Source of the DNA: Flavobacterium xanthum
GTDB lineage: Bacteria > Bacteroidota > Bacteroidia > Flavobacteriales > Flavobacteriaceae
Direction: 5' to 3'
NCBI RefSeq assembly: GCF_900142695.1
Contig: NZ_FRBU01000023.1
Location: 1 to 60,975, forward strand
DNA length: 60,975 bases
Part shown: piece after piece, positions 46,485 through 57,083 of the stretch
How positions within the stretch are numbered: the stretch's first letter is position 1
How the letters are laid out: each line of letters starts with the position of its first letter
The notes under the pieces: generated by a model
What the model was told of the DNA's origin: nothing
What the model saw: the letters and a program-made list of their open reading frames with translations, nothing else
Database searches by the model: none
Translations under genes and position numbers: made by a program

Positions 46485-48557
46485 TTAATCTAAAAGTTCA
46501 GGATTATTCAGTATCAATTCAATTTTTTTAATAGTAATTGTGATCTGACTCATTTGTGATTCTATATTTCTAAAAAAGAGACTAATATCTCTATTGACCC
46601 AGCTTTCAGAAATTACTCTGGCGCCCAAACTAATTCTTAAAATAGCACTTTCAATTTCAGTAGTATATTTTACATTAACTGCTTGACCAATATGACATTT
46701 TTGAGCCGCAAGACGAATGATTTCTAAAGAAGAACCTTCAAACTGATCCGATAAATCAGAATTTAATAAAGTATATAATTTTTTTACTTTATCAACAGAT
46801 AAGACTTCATTGTCTTTAAAAATAAAGAAAGGAAAAATAGTACGGATATTTCTTATTCCAAATTCTTTACTGCTGTAACTCTTGGTTTTTGTTTCATCAC
46901 CATAAATAGGCTGCACAAAAGTAGCCTCTTTTATGGAGTCATCCACAAAATTGCAAAACATCTCAATACCCATATTTCGATATAGAATAGGTGTTTTGTA
47001 GTATCTGTCCATTTCAACTACAGCAGCATTCCACCTCATGTAAGAACCGTAGTTATAGCCGTCAGATAGCGCATTGGAACAAAACCAGGAAGTCGGCCAA
47101 TCAGAACGATTATAATATTGGGTTAAGCCTTTGGGTAATGTATTTTTTGCAGAATGAATTAATTTATTGACACTTTTAGGTAAAATTAATGCACCACAGT
47201 AAGGTGGACCAGTGAAGAATTTACTTCCCGTAATGGTGACAATATATCCTTTATTTAAATAATTTTGTATGTCTTTTGGATCTAATCTTAGCTGTGAACC
47301 ATCGACAATTATTTGAATTGATAAATTTTCAAGAGAGTTTAGTTTTTTAATAAATTCGTCGCTTGGAGATTGGTACCCTAATTTTGATTGGTCCATAGTA
47401 TGTAATACGATGTGCCTGCCTTGATTTTTGGTACTAATAACGGCATCTAATACCTCCTGATCTAATTGAGCAGAAGTTTTTAATGCACCATTTTGATCTC
47501 TAAAAGGAATTTGTATTAAATCAACATCTCTAAAACCTTCAATTTTAGTGTCTTTTTTAATTGGATAATTTAAAGCAGTAGTATTTTCAAAATGACATCC
47601 CTTTAAGGCCGCTGCTACACCGCTGCCAGTTTCATCAGAGGCAACCAGGATATGTGTGATCTCTTTATCGGAAATAATTTGCGTGATGGCTGCTATTTGA
47701 AGTGAAGAATCAGTGCCTGATGGAGAAAAAATTATTTCACATTCCTCATTTAATTTAAAGATATGTCGCAGGTTATTTTTTAGCAATTCTGAAAATTCGA
47801 TCGTAGTATCTTGAAAACCTTTTTTCAAGCTATTTCTAATCAATATACTTCTCACTTTATCTGTTTTATCAAAAGCAAAATTAGAAACGCTCGAAGCCGT
47901 AGAAGAAGCAAAAGTAAAAGCATCAGGTCTTGGAAATGGGCGACATCCGTATTTGTTAAGTAAATGAATCTCGTCGATATTCAATCTAAGATCTCCACCA
48001 GACATCAACATGTATTCTGTGGGTTTTGCTAGATTTTCGATAATTGGTTTCCAAGATTCTTTGAGTGCAGTGTTAGCATTTTTTAAACCATGAAAAGATT
48101 GAATTTCTTCGTTTATTAAGGAGGATTCAGTATTTAGATCGATATCATTTTTAATTAAATTAATGAGAAGATAATCAAGATTTTCTAATTTTTCTTTATC
48201 ATCTTTCGGTAGTAAATTATAAAATATTCTGATTACTTCAAGAGCTGCAATATCACATAAAACAACATCTTTTTTCTCGGCGTTCAATGCTTTATACCAG
48301 AGCTGCCATTCGATTCCATATCTTAAATAGACTAAAGCTAAAATGGGTTTGTCCAAAAAGGAGGAACCAATTATAATTGATTTGTTGGGTACAATTTTGA
48401 AAATAGTTGGCTCACTATTAGACGTAATAATATTGATGTTATTTATCTTTGGAACGGTGTTAAATCTTTTTAAAATGCGAACTAAATAGTTTACATTTTC
48501 TTTTTCAAATAAGCTGCTTCTTTTATATTGATTTTCAATTAGAATATTGTTTGTCAT
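46485..48557 (-). CDS. large PLP fold-type I protein of unknown function
   Basis: The 690-aa protein is not a family I can name. Residues about 1-190 have no recognisable domain. The second part resembles aminotransferase class V/decarboxylase-like enzymes: a phosphate-site SPSGTDSSLQIAA, then ASDETGSGVAAALKG and HTMDQSKLGYQSP. IIVDGSQLRL (Asp419, expected to hold the pyridine nitrogen) and TITGSKFFTGPPYCGALIL (Lys446, expected Schiff base) follow. It is preceded by 547 bp without a gene and followed by a convergent terminator, so it is monocistronic. A decarboxylase, lyase or aminotransferase role are all possible. No biosynthetic cluster surrounds it. Confidence 0.6.
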   Translation of the reverse strand: MTNNILIENQYKRSSLFEKENVNYLVRILKRFNTVPKINNINIITSNSEPTIFKIVPNKSIIIGSSFLDKPILALVYLRYGIEWQLWYKALNAEKKDVVLCDIAALEVIRIFYNLLPKDDKEKLENLDYLLINLIKNDIDLNTESSLINEEIQSFHGLKNANTALKESWKPIIENLAKPTEYMLMSGGDLRLNIDEIHLLNKYGCRPFPRPDAFTFASSTASSVSNFAFDKTDKVRSILIRNSLKKGFQDTTIEFSELLKNNLRHIFKLNEECEIIFSPSGTDSSLQIAAITQIISDKEITHILVASDETGSGVAAALKGCHFENTTALNYPIKKDTKIEGFRDVDLIQIPFRDQNGALKTSAQLDQEVLDAVISTKNQGRHIVLHTMDQSKLGYQSPSDEFIKKLNSLENLSIQIIVDGSQLRLDPKDIQNYLNKGYIVTITGSKFFTGPPYCGALILPKSVNKLIHSAKNTLPKGLTQYYNRSDWPTSWFCSNALSDGYNYGSYMRWNAAVVEMDRYYKTPILYRNMGIEMFCNFVDDSIKEATFVQPIYGDETKTKSYSSKEFGIRNIRTIFPFFIFKDNEVLSVDKVKKLYTLLNSDLSDQFEGSSLEIIRLAAQKCHIGQAVNVKYTTEIESAILRISLGARVISESWVNRDISLFFRNIESQMSQITITIKKIELILNNPELLD

Positions 48558-49055
48558 ATTTTGTTTTAATTTTAAGCGTTCCTTAGAACGATATTCTGTA
48601 TTTGGAAATTTAGCTTGCTAAATAAAGTCATTCAATCAGGGACTGTCTTTTGTAAAACATCCTTACAAAAAATGATTCTGCTCCCAATAGTTTTATGTTT
48701 CGCTTTTATTAGGGCGTTACATTTCGCAAAAGTCAGCAAATATAAGAAACTTGGTAGCAGTAAAAAGCAGTAACAAATACTCATTTGCTAAATTTTCTGT
48801 TTTTAATTAAAGTCTTTTATTTAAAAGGTAATGGCACCATAATTTTAAAGTAAATACTTATTAAAAATAATATGACGCATTACTAATTAGTATTAAAAAA
48901 TTTCATAAAAGCAAAAAGAAAAAGGGCGATCAAATAATTCCTAGCAATTATCTGATTTGTGTTCAAATTATGTTTTCGGCCGCTTTAAAATCAGCTCACA
49001 GAATACTTTAAAAAACGATTTACAGAGGCTATCTTCTTAGTACGTAAACGATGAA
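48558..49055. other. gene-free region upstream of the 690-aa protein
   Basis: About 500 bp with no gene or known repeat. TATATTTG on the minus strand (48744-48737) fits a -7 element about 180 bp upstream of the 690-aa start, but a TTG at the right distance is absent. Confidence 0.4.
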
Positions 49056-49085
49056 AAAAAAACTCCAGCCAAAGCTAGAGTTTTA
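49056..49085 (-). terminator. yebC terminator
   Basis: AAAACTCTAGC-TTTG-GCTGGAGTTTTTTT on the minus strand, 20 bp after the stop. Confidence 0.88.
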
Positions 49086-49104
49086 AGTATAATTGTAATG
49101 ATGT

Positions 49105-49818
49105 CTAGGCCTCTTCCATAGTATGATACACGTTCATAACGTCATCATCTTCCTCCAGTTTTTCAATAAGTTTCTCCACATCGGCCATTTCAGCTTCCGA
49201 TAATTTCTTTGTGATCTGCGGAATTCTTTCAAAACCAGAGGAAAGAATTTCTAAGCCTCTATTCTCTAATTCTTTCTGGATGGTTCCAAAACTTCCAAAA
49301 GGAGCATAAATCAAGATACCGTCTTCATCTTCAAAAACTTCCTCAGCTCCAAAATCGATTAATTCTAACTCTAGTTCTTCAGGATCCATTCCATTGGCTG
49401 GAATTCTGAAGTTGCAGGTATGATCAAACATAAATTCTACAGAACCTTGCGTTCCCATAGTTCCGTTGCATTTGTTGAAATAACTTCTAACATTAGCTAC
49501 CGTTCTGTTGTTATTATCCGTTGCAGTTTCCACTAGGATTGCAATTCCATGCGGTGCATATCCTTCAAATAAAACTTCTTTATAATTGGCTGTGTCTTTA
49601 TCAGTTGCTTTTTTTATGGCGCGTTCCACATTTTCTTTCGGCATATTTACTGCCTTAGAGTTCTGGATAACGGCTCTTAATCTAGAGTTGGCATCAGGAT
49701 TTGGTCCGCCTTCCTTTACAGCCATTACAATATCTTTTCCAATTCTGGTAAATGCTTTGGCCATTGCTGACCAACGTTTCATTTTTCTTCCTTTTCTAAA
49801 TTCAAATGCTCTTCCCAT
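49105..49818 (-). CDS. YebC/PmpR family regulator
   Basis: The 237-aa protein has the family N-terminus MGRAFEFRKGRKMKRWSAMAKAFTRIGKDI split over residues 1-30, and then NVERAIKKATDKDTANYKEVLFEGYAPHGIAILVE, FDHTCNFRIP and a C-terminal acidic domain. YebC proteins act as DNA-binding regulators and have recently been tied to translation of proline-rich stretches. No ruv genes are adjacent. Confidence 0.95.
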   Translation of the reverse strand: MGRAFEFRKGRKMKRWSAMAKAFTRIGKDIVMAVKEGGPNPDANSRLRAVIQNSKAVNMPKENVERAIKKATDKDTANYKEVLFEGYAPHGIAILVETATDNNNRTVANVRSYFNKCNGTMGTQGSVEFMFDHTCNFRIPANGMDPEELELELIDFGAEEVFEDEDGILIYAPFGSFGTIQKELENRGLEILSSGFERIPQITKKLSEAEMADVEKLIEKLEEDDDVMNVYHTMEEA

Positions 49819-49880
49819 TACTAATTTATTATTTTGAACTGCAAAAATACAGCTATTAGTTATTTTTTCAAATGTTTTTA

Positions 49881-50915
49881 TTAATCAATTGGTACGTGTT
49901 TTGAAATAAAAGTAGTTCCCGCTGTATTCCAAGAATTGATTGCGTTTGACCGCTCTGTATTGAACTTCGTGTTGAGTTTGTTATAAGTCCCTACTTCTTT
50001 ATTCAACTCATTTACTAGCAAATTGAAATTATCTACCTCTGCTTTTGTTCGGCTCTTCGTAGCTTTATCATCCATTGTTTTCTTACTTTCCTGAAATTTT
50101 TGGTTCAACATCATAAAACCAATAACTCCTGGAGCGAATTCTACAGCTTCTTTTTTACTGAATTCCAATACTTTTTTCGTTGCATTAACTAAAAGTAAAT
50201 CGTTTTTATACGGTTTGAATGTTTTCAGTTTATCTAACCCTTCGTTTGAATATTGTTCTAGCGCATTGCTGTTTTGTTGTATGGCGTTCAAATTGTTTTC
50301 GGCTATTGCTTTCATTAAGACAGATTCTGTAAAATTCACTTTAAAAAAGATTAAGTACAATTGCGTATGATTTTCAAAAACTTCGTTAGAGATTTTCATC
50401 TTTTTGCCCAGTTCACTGTTATCCTCGCCAATTTGGATACCATATTTGGTTGCAAATATTTTTTGGTTGGCATTCAATTTATCAACTTCTTCATTAATTT
50501 TTGCATTAACTAAATCTCTCGCTAAAATAAAAGCTTCCATAAAATCATACGACTGTTCCGCCACTTCTTGCATGTCTATGATTTTTTCATATTCCTGATT
50601 AATTTGTTTTTCGGAAATGGATAAAAAGGCTAACAATTGGTTTTTATATTCCACATCTCCTTTGTAACCCTCTTTTAGTGCTTCAATTTTTTTGGCGGCA
50701 GTTTGTATACTTCTAACTAACGTTTTTCTAGTAACATCAATTTTTCTTGCATTTTTACTGTGCGCCACTGCGGATGTATATTTCCAAGTAGTTCTTGCAA
50801 TAACATCCGTTTCTTTACCAATATAATTTAGATAGTCCACAGGTGTTTTAAACTCTTGAGCAGTAGCTAAAGTTACTGTAAACAAAAATAGAAGTGAGGT
50901 AAAGGTTGATTTCAT
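49881..50915 (-). CDS. LIC11966-like exported protein, helical
   Basis: The 344-aa product has a signal peptide (LLFLFTVTLATAQ) and is otherwise mostly alpha-helical. The region YTSAVAHSKNARKIDVTRKTLVRSI followed by GDVEYKNQLLAFL resembles the surface-protein family called LIC11966, of unknown function. It lies 15 bp after the S41 protease gene and is probably in one operon with it and gcvT. Periplasmic location is inferred. Confidence 0.65.
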   Translation of the reverse strand: MKSTFTSLLFLFTVTLATAQEFKTPVDYLNYIGKETDVIARTTWKYTSAVAHSKNARKIDVTRKTLVRSIQTAAKKIEALKEGYKGDVEYKNQLLAFLSISEKQINQEYEKIIDMQEVAEQSYDFMEAFILARDLVNAKINEEVDKLNANQKIFATKYGIQIGEDNSELGKKMKISNEVFENHTQLYLIFFKVNFTESVLMKAIAENNLNAIQQNSNALEQYSNEGLDKLKTFKPYKNDLLLVNATKKVLEFSKKEAVEFAPGVIGFMMLNQKFQESKKTMDDKATKSRTKAEVDNFNLLVNELNKEVGTYNKLNTKFNTERSNAINSWNTAGTTFISKHVPID

Positions 50916-50930
50916 AGTGTATGGTTTAGT

Positions 50931-52973
50931 TTATTTGGTTATTGTAATGTAATCGTTCAGTATAGCGACAGCTTCCTCTAAATAGGGACTGTTTTTAAGA
51001 TTTTGAATTTTGTACGTATTAATATCTTGCTGAAAAGCATCGAATTTTAATTTTTCTAAATCATAAGAAGTGTTTGAAATAGTGAAGTTACACTGACTAT
51101 CGACTATTTTTTTAACCTTTTTCCAGAGCGAATCAATCTGATGAACATCATTAAATACATCTTTAAAAACCAATCGTGTTGGTTTTTTAGGATTGTTGTA
51201 AAGTGCATTTATTTGGTCATTTGCAACACTTATTTCATTAAAAAGAGTTGCAGATTTTATTCTGGAATTACTTAGGTGAATTAATTCTGAAAAATGGGTT
51301 TTTGGCAATGGATTAAAGCGGGCTTTGGTTATAATTACATCATTTTTGAAAGCTGTTTTGTAATTGATTTCGCGAGGAATAATGCTATCAAATAATACTG
51401 GAAGCGAAATGTCAGGAATAATGCCTTTTATTTGATGGCTTTCACCTGTAATTCTATAGAATTTTTCAATGGTTATTTTAACGAAATCCTGCTGATTTTG
51501 CTCGTCTAAAGGTAAAATTGACTGCATCGAAGCTTTCCCTAATGACGTGCTTCCAATAATAATTCCTCTATTGTAATCTTGGATTGCTGCTGCAAAAAAT
51601 TCACTCGCTGATGCAGAGTTTCCATTGATTAACAGCACTATTGGACCCGTGTAAACACTTCCACGATTGTAATCTTTAAGAATAGTTTGATTGGCTTTGC
51701 TGTCTACTAAAACAGACACAGGCCCTATATCTATGAACATTCCAGCTAATTTTATCGCTTCTTCTATCGAACCACCGCCGTTGTTTTGAAGATCAATTAC
51801 GAGTCCCTTAATGTTGTCTTTTTGAAGTTTCACAATTTCTTTGGCAACATCATCGGCACAACCTTGAACGGTATTGCCTTCAAAATTGGAGTAAAAACTT
51901 GGGATGTTTATATAGCCAATTTTAGTTTCCTTTTCGGCAATAAAGCTATAAACGGCATTATCATCCGCTTTCATTAATTGTTTTTGGAGAAAAACCTTCA
52001 GGACTGCCCCGTTTTTTTTCTGTATCGTCAATTCAATTTCAGTTTGGGAATCAGAAAAGATCAATTCTCCAATCCTTTCAATCGAAGAACAGGAAACAGT
52101 ATATTCGATTCCTTTAGTATTTGAAACTTTCAGAATGACATCTTCTTTGTCAAACTTATTGGTCTTTGCGGCGGGTCCGCCAGGTACAATTTCAGCTATG
52201 ATGATTTCTTCCTTCTCATTAAAGCTAACATTCAAACCTAAAGAAAGGGTACTTGTTGATAATCCCGACATGAAACTGGATTTAGCAGCTAGTGAAAAAT
52301 AATTGGAGTGAGGGTCAAAATAAGTGCAAAAAAGATTTAAAAAAGTATTTTGAAGATCATCATCAATTCGGTTTTTAGTTTCTAAAATGCTATTGACTTG
52401 GCATAAATTAGCATCGAATAATCTTGCTTTAGTTGTTTTTTCAAGTGTAACAAAGTTTTGAGTCAGCGAATCTAAATTGGTGCTCAATTTCGAAATATCT
52501 TCCAGAATATCATATTTAATTCTCTTTTTCCAAATACGTTCTAGGTCAGTCGCAACTAGGTCAAACGGAAAGTTTTTCTTGGAGAATCTAACAGAGTCTT
52601 TAGTCGTATAATCAAAAGGGTCTTTTTGTATTTTTTCAAGTACTTTCTTTTTTCGGATTAAAGCCAATTTATAAACAGAAACAAATTCATTCATAAAAGA
52701 ACAATTATTCTGTAAAATATAATTGTCTAATTGTAGCCTATGTTGACGTAGTTTTTGATATTCAATTTGGGTAAATAAATTTCTATTGGAGTCCAAAGCA
52801 TCCATAAAACTATCAAAAACAAAAACCGATAAACTGTCGTCTACCGGTTTTGGTTGGTAATGTTCCCGCTGAAGTAGCGTGTTTATTTTAGAAACTATTT
52901 CACAGGTTTTTGCATCATTTTGACCAAATAATGAAAATGTAGTCAATAAAAATGCGAGTGAAATCTTTTTCAT
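50931..52973 (-). CDS. S41 family C-terminal processing protease
   Basis: The 680-aa protein has a signal peptide (ISLAFLLTTFSLFG), a helical N-terminal domain, a PDZ domain (about residues 220-320, with IAEIVPGGPAAKTNKFDKEDVIL), and a catalytic S41 domain with DLQNNGGGSIEEA, INGNSASASEFFAAAIQDY (Ser) and IIGSTSLGKASMQSI (Lys). It resembles Tsp/Prc, which degrades or trims periplasmic proteins. It overlaps functionally with the neighbouring exported LIC11966-like gene: both are in the periplasm. It lies 6 bp after gcvT. Confidence 0.93.
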   Translation of the reverse strand: MKKISLAFLLTTFSLFGQNDAKTCEIVSKINTLLQREHYQPKPVDDSLSVFVFDSFMDALDSNRNLFTQIEYQKLRQHRLQLDNYILQNNCSFMNEFVSVYKLALIRKKKVLEKIQKDPFDYTTKDSVRFSKKNFPFDLVATDLERIWKKRIKYDILEDISKLSTNLDSLTQNFVTLEKTTKARLFDANLCQVNSILETKNRIDDDLQNTFLNLFCTYFDPHSNYFSLAAKSSFMSGLSTSTLSLGLNVSFNEKEEIIIAEIVPGGPAAKTNKFDKEDVILKVSNTKGIEYTVSCSSIERIGELIFSDSQTEIELTIQKKNGAVLKVFLQKQLMKADDNAVYSFIAEKETKIGYINIPSFYSNFEGNTVQGCADDVAKEIVKLQKDNIKGLVIDLQNNGGGSIEEAIKLAGMFIDIGPVSVLVDSKANQTILKDYNRGSVYTGPIVLLINGNSASASEFFAAAIQDYNRGIIIGSTSLGKASMQSILPLDEQNQQDFVKITIEKFYRITGESHQIKGIIPDISLPVLFDSIIPREINYKTAFKNDVIITKARFNPLPKTHFSELIHLSNSRIKSATLFNEISVANDQINALYNNPKKPTRLVFKDVFNDVHQIDSLWKKVKKIVDSQCNFTISNTSYDLEKLKFDAFQQDINTYKIQNLKNSPYLEEAVAILNDYITITK

Positions 52974-52979
52974 TTACTT

Positions 52980-54062
52980 TTATTTCTTGTAAAAAGGCAA
53001 TTTCACCACTTTGGCAGGAACATCATTTTTACGAATTCTGATAAAGATATCACTATCTAAAGCGCTATTTTCAACTGTCACGTAACCTAAACCAATTCCT
53101 TTATTCATTGAAGGAGACATCGTTCCTGATGTTACAATTCCAATTACATTTCCGGCAGCATTCACAATTTCATAGTCATGTCTTGGTACAGCGCGTTCTT
53201 GCATTTCAAAAGCAACCAGTTTTTTAGTGACACCTGCTTCTTTTTGTTTTTTCAAATTTTCTGAATTCGTGAATTCTTTGTTGAATTTCGTAATCCAACC
53301 CAATCCAGCTTCAAGAGGAGATGTAGTATCATTAATATCATTTCCGTACAAACAGAAACCCATTTCTAAACGCAGCGTATCACGTGCGGCTAGTCCAATT
53401 GGTTTAATTCCAAATGCAGCACCCGCTTCAAAAACTTTATTCCATACTTGTTCCACTTCCGAATTCTTGCAATAAATCTCAAATCCTCCAGAACCAGTGT
53501 AACCCGTAGCCGAAATGATTACGTTTTCAATTCCAGCAAAATCACCCACTTCAAAATGATAATAAGGAATCGCTGCTAAATCTTTGGATGTCAAGGATTG
53601 CATTGCTTCAACGGCTTTGGGTCCTTGAATTGCCAACAAAGAATAATCATCCGATAGATTTTTCATCTCCACATCCAAATCGTTATGACTTGAAATCCAG
53701 TTCCAATCTTTTTCAATATTCGACGCATTTACCACCAATAAATACTGTTCCTCTTTCATTTTATAGACAATCAAATCATCTACAATTCCGCCGTCATTGT
53801 TTGGTAAACAAGAATATTGCGCTCTTCCAATCGTCAAAGTGGAAGCATCATTCGAAGTCACTTTTTGAATCAAAGCCAATGCATTTGGACCCGTAAGTAG
53901 AAATTCTCCCATGTGTGACACGTCAAAAACACCCACAGCATTTCTAACCGTTTCGTGTTCTGCATTGACTCCTTCATATAAAATTGGCATATTGTATCCC
54001 GCAAACGGAAGCATTTTCGCTCCCAAACTCTCATGTATGTGCGTAAGCGCAGTATTTTTCAT
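52980..54062 (-). CDS. gcvT: aminomethyltransferase (glycine cleavage T protein)
   Basis: The 360-aa folate enzyme of the glycine cleavage system has [21 protein letters not shown], the conserved Asp in [19 protein letters not shown], and [12 protein letters not shown], then [14 protein letters not shown]. It is full length. It is the first of three genes with gaps of 6 and 15 bp. The other gcv genes are not in the window. Its Lpd partner may be the lpdA product. Confidence 0.97.
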   Translation of the reverse strand: MKNTALTHIHESLGAKMLPFAGYNMPILYEGVNAEHETVRNAVGVFDVSHMGEFLLTGPNALALIQKVTSNDASTLTIGRAQYSCLPNNDGGIVDDLIVYKMKEEQYLLVVNASNIEKDWNWISSHNDLDVEMKNLSDDYSLLAIQGPKAVEAMQSLTSKDLAAIPYYHFEVGDFAGIENVIISATGYTGSGGFEIYCKNSEVEQVWNKVFEAGAAFGIKPIGLAARDTLRLEMGFCLYGNDINDTTSPLEAGLGWITKFNKEFTNSENLKKQKEAGVTKKLVAFEMQERAVPRHDYEIVNAAGNVIGIVTSGTMSPSMNKGIGLGYVTVENSALDSDIFIRIRKNDVPAKVVKLPFYKK

Positions 54063-54186
54063 TGTGTTTTTGTATAAAATTTGATGGTGCTAATTTATTG
54101 ATTTTTTATGGAGTGGCAAAGTCAAAGAGAAATTGATTCAAACGATTTCGAAAATCACAAATCACTTTATTAGATAATTGGTTTTA

Positions 54187-54275
54187 GGAGCTTTTTCCAG
54201 CTATCCATTGCAAGTCCTCGTCTCGCCAAAAAAGGCTCGACTGTGGGCTTTCCATTTCTATCTGGGCTAGGGTAT
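54187..54275 (+). repeat. dispersed stem repeat, copy D
   Basis: It runs GGAGCTTTTTCCAGCTATCCATTGC, AAGTCCTCGTC / GACTGTGGGCTT around TCGCCAAAAAAGGC, and TCCATTTCTATCTGGGCTAGGG. The central stem differs completely in sequence from copies A-C at the same position. It lies upstream of gcvT. Confidence 0.85.
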
Positions 54276-54327
54276 TTGTCTATTTAATTCCATTCTTCTT
54301 TAAAAACTTATTCCCGTTGACTAAACC
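54276..54327. other. short AT-rich spacer
   Basis: No feature seen between repeat D and the S10 terminator; the rest of 54063-54186 is also empty. Confidence 0.4.
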
Positions 54328-54370
54328 AAAAAAGACAAATCAAAATGGGTTTGAAGTGTCTTTTTTTTCT
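54328..54370 (-). terminator. terminator of S10 peptidase gene
   Basis: AAAAAAGACA...TGTCTTTTTT stem with T-rich ends, about 15 bp after the S10 stop. Confidence 0.75.
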
Positions 54371-54384
54371 AAAACCAAACCATC

Positions 54385-55923
54385 TTAGTACTTAGCCGAT
54401 ACTCCAGTTTTGGGTAATGATTGTTTAATAAATTCTCTAATGTCTTCATTTGCCGTTTCCAAATCTTTTTTTCTTAAATACATCATGTGTCCGCTTCGGT
54501 AGCCTTTCCAACTCATTCTGTCTTTTAGTCTTCCGCTTGGATCCATTTGCCATAAATTGTATTTCGAGTTGAAATAATCGCAGGCGCCGTCATAATATCC
54601 GGACTGAACCATTACATGCAAATACGGATTTTGTGCCATGGCTTGACGCAGATTTTCTCCGGTTTTATCATTGGAATCATCCCAAGGTCTCACAGATCCA
54701 AACATATTGTATTTGAAATCCGTTTTGTAATTCAAATTATTGCGCAAATACATGTTAATGGCAGGTGTAAAAGAGTGGAGCCAAGAAGTAAGTTCTGCAT
54801 TAAAATCTGGACTGTCTCCAGAATCTTTGCGATCAATTCCTTTATATCGAGAATCCAGTCTTCCCACAGTAAATCCTTTATCACGTAACAATTCTTTCCA
54901 AAAGTAATCATAAGGAACATCCAGATTATTTTGCATAACCACTTTTTCCGAAATACCGGAATAACGCGCTATTTTAGCGGCAATTTCTTTTCTTTTTTGC
55001 TCGTCAAGTGAGCCACCTTTGCTTAAAGAAGGAAGCAGTTCATTAATGGTAAAATCTTCTACTTCTGGAAGCATATCAGTCAAATCTTTATTCTGTAAAT
55101 CGGGTGGCAGCATTTTGTGATACCAAGCTGTCGCTGCAAAATAGGGTAGTTTCAGTGCCGCTTCAGAAGCGACTCCGCGCGCAATTCCTAATTCTGTTGG
55201 CGAAACCAATATCACACCGTTTAAATACATCCATTCGCTGTTTTGTAATTCTAGCGCCAATCCTGAAACGCGTGTAGTACCATAGCTTTCGCCAATTAGG
55301 TATTTTGGCGAAGCCCAGCGATTGGTTCGGGATACAAATCCATTAATCCAGTCGGCAAGGTATTTAATGTCGGCATTTACACCAAAGAATTTTGTAGTTG
55401 GTATTTCTTTACTCGTTGCTCTTGAATACGCGGTATTGACCGGATTTACAAAAACAATATCGGCAACATCCAAAATAGAATAGGGATTTTCTTTGATTCC
55501 ATAAGGCTGCAAAGGATAACCTTCCTCATCAATATTTAATAAACTAGGGCCGGTGTAAGCGATTTGCATCCAAACGGAAGCTGAACCTGGACCACCGTTA
55601 AAGGAAATCACTAGTGGGCGGGAAGCACGATCTTTAAAATCGGAGCGTTCATAATAGGTGTAAAACAATCCTGCAATTGCTTTTCCTTCTTCGTCCCAAA
55701 CGGGCATGGTTCCTGTGGTTGCTTTGTAAGAAATTTTTTGTCCTTTGATTGTTGTAGTGTGTTCTGTAACCACATTTTCATCGGGATTGAACACAAGATT
55801 TGCGGGAGAAGATTTTTCATCTTTGGCAAGCCCTTTTGTTTTTTTTGATTCAGAACCAGTTTGTTGTGCGTAAGAATGATTTATAAATGCAGAGAATACT
55901 AATAAAAACAGTGTTTTTTTCAT
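54385..55923 (-). CDS. S10 family serine carboxypeptidase, exported
   Basis: I start at the ATG at 55923 (MKKTLFLLVFSAFINHSYAQ, a signal peptide), giving 512 residues; 11 codons of extra open frame lie upstream. The carboxypeptidase motif is PLVISFNGGPGSASVWM, the nucleophile is the Ser in LIGESYGTTRVSG, and Asp/His are in the C-terminal part (SGYYDGACDYF; YRSGHMMYL). It would trim peptides from the C-terminus in the periplasm. It is monocistronic. Confidence 0.92.
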   Translation of the reverse strand: MKKTLFLLVFSAFINHSYAQQTGSESKKTKGLAKDEKSSPANLVFNPDENVVTEHTTTIKGQKISYKATTGTMPVWDEEGKAIAGLFYTYYERSDFKDRASRPLVISFNGGPGSASVWMQIAYTGPSLLNIDEEGYPLQPYGIKENPYSILDVADIVFVNPVNTAYSRATSKEIPTTKFFGVNADIKYLADWINGFVSRTNRWASPKYLIGESYGTTRVSGLALELQNSEWMYLNGVILVSPTELGIARGVASEAALKLPYFAATAWYHKMLPPDLQNKDLTDMLPEVEDFTINELLPSLSKGGSLDEQKRKEIAAKIARYSGISEKVVMQNNLDVPYDYFWKELLRDKGFTVGRLDSRYKGIDRKDSGDSPDFNAELTSWLHSFTPAINMYLRNNLNYKTDFKYNMFGSVRPWDDSNDKTGENLRQAMAQNPYLHVMVQSGYYDGACDYFNSKYNLWQMDPSGRLKDRMSWKGYRSGHMMYLRKKDLETANEDIREFIKQSLPKTGVSAKY

Positions 55924-56153
55924 GAGATGGTTAATAGGATTTAGTTTTAGGAACAAAGTTTAAAAATACTAATGTATTGTTTTTTAAAACAATGGCAAAT
56001 ACCGTCAGAACATATTTACGATAAATAAAGACAATTTAAAATCTATCTTTGAAAGTATGCAAGTGAATTTTTGAATATCTAAATTCCGAAATTTTATTGT
56101 AGGATAAAGAATTTTCATTTAAAATGTGTAATTTTAGACAAACAAATCCTACC

Positions 56154-57008
56154 ATGAATACCATTTATATCGACCAAAAAGAAATTCTAAAACGTTATAA
56201 ATACATTGATAAACAGACGCATAAAGGCATTCAAGGTCATGCTCTATTAATTGGTGGAAGCTATGGAAAAATAGGTTCCGTTTGTCTTTCTTCCAAAGCT
56301 GCACTAAAAACAGGTTGTGGTTTGGTGACTGCTTTTGTTCCCAAATGTGGGTATGAAATTGTTCAAATCAGTATTCCTGAAGTGACGGTTTTGACAGATG
56401 TTCAAGAAAAATTCATCTCAAATATTACGTTTGAAATTGAACCGCAAGCCATCGCAATAGGACCTGGAATCGGACAGGAACTTGCTACTCAAAATGCCTT
56501 ACATGAATTCCTAAAAACCAATACAATCCCTTTGGTCATTGATGCCGATGCGTTGAATATTTTATCCCAAAACAAATCATGGCTTTCATTATTGGCTCCA
56601 AAAACTATTATCACGCCACACCCGAAAGAATTGGAACGATTGATAGGAAAGTGGAATTCGGAGGAAGAAAAATTTGAAAAAACAAAACTCTTTTCGAAGC
56701 AATATAATTTGATTGTAGTCATGAAAGGAGCACCAACGCATACTATTGATGGCGAAACAATTTATGAAAATTCCACTGGAAATGCTGCGCTAGCAACGGC
56801 AGGAAGTGGGGATGTTTTAACTGGGATGATTACCAGTTTATTGGCGCAATCCTATGAACCGGTGAATGCGGCAATTCTAGGTATTTACCTTCACGGATTA
56901 ACCGCTGATATTGCTTTGCCGGAAACAGGTTATCAGTCTTTTATAGCTTCAAATGTCATCGAGAATATTGGAAAAGCCTATTTGACTTTAGAAAATGCTC
57001 AGAAATAG
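56154..57008 (+). CDS. nnrD: ADP/ATP-dependent NAD(P)HX dehydratase
   Basis: From the ATG at 56154 the 284-aa protein is a YjeF C-terminal-type kinase-like fold: [32 protein letters not shown] split over residues about 28-60, [37 protein letters not shown], and [17 protein letters not shown]. It repairs hydrated NAD(P)H. The N-terminal epimerase domain is not fused, so it is the short form. An ATG ten codons upstream (56124) is possible but MNTIYID is more like homologous starts. Confidence 0.93.
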   Translation: MNTIYIDQKEILKRYKYIDKQTHKGIQGHALLIGGSYGKIGSVCLSSKAALKTGCGLVTAFVPKCGYEIVQISIPEVTVLTDVQEKFISNITFEIEPQAIAIGPGIGQELATQNALHEFLKTNTIPLVIDADALNILSQNKSWLSLLAPKTIITPHPKELERLIGKWNSEEEKFEKTKLFSKQYNLIVVMKGAPTHTIDGETIYENSTGNAALATAGSGDVLTGMITSLLAQSYEPVNAAILGIYLHGLTADIALPETGYQSFIASNVIENIGKAYLTLENAQK

Positions 57009-57042
57009 CAATAGTAGCTATAAAATCCATCCCACTTATTTG

Positions 57043-57050
57043 TAAGTTTG
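57043..57050 (+). promoter_or_regulatory. possible -7 element of HipA-like/DUF3037 operon
   Basis: TAAGTTTG 34 bp before the start codon matches TAnnTTTG; there is no TTG at the expected upstream distance. Confidence 0.4.
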
Positions 57051-57083
57051 TAGCAACGCAAAAAGCGTAATTAAAATTAGATT

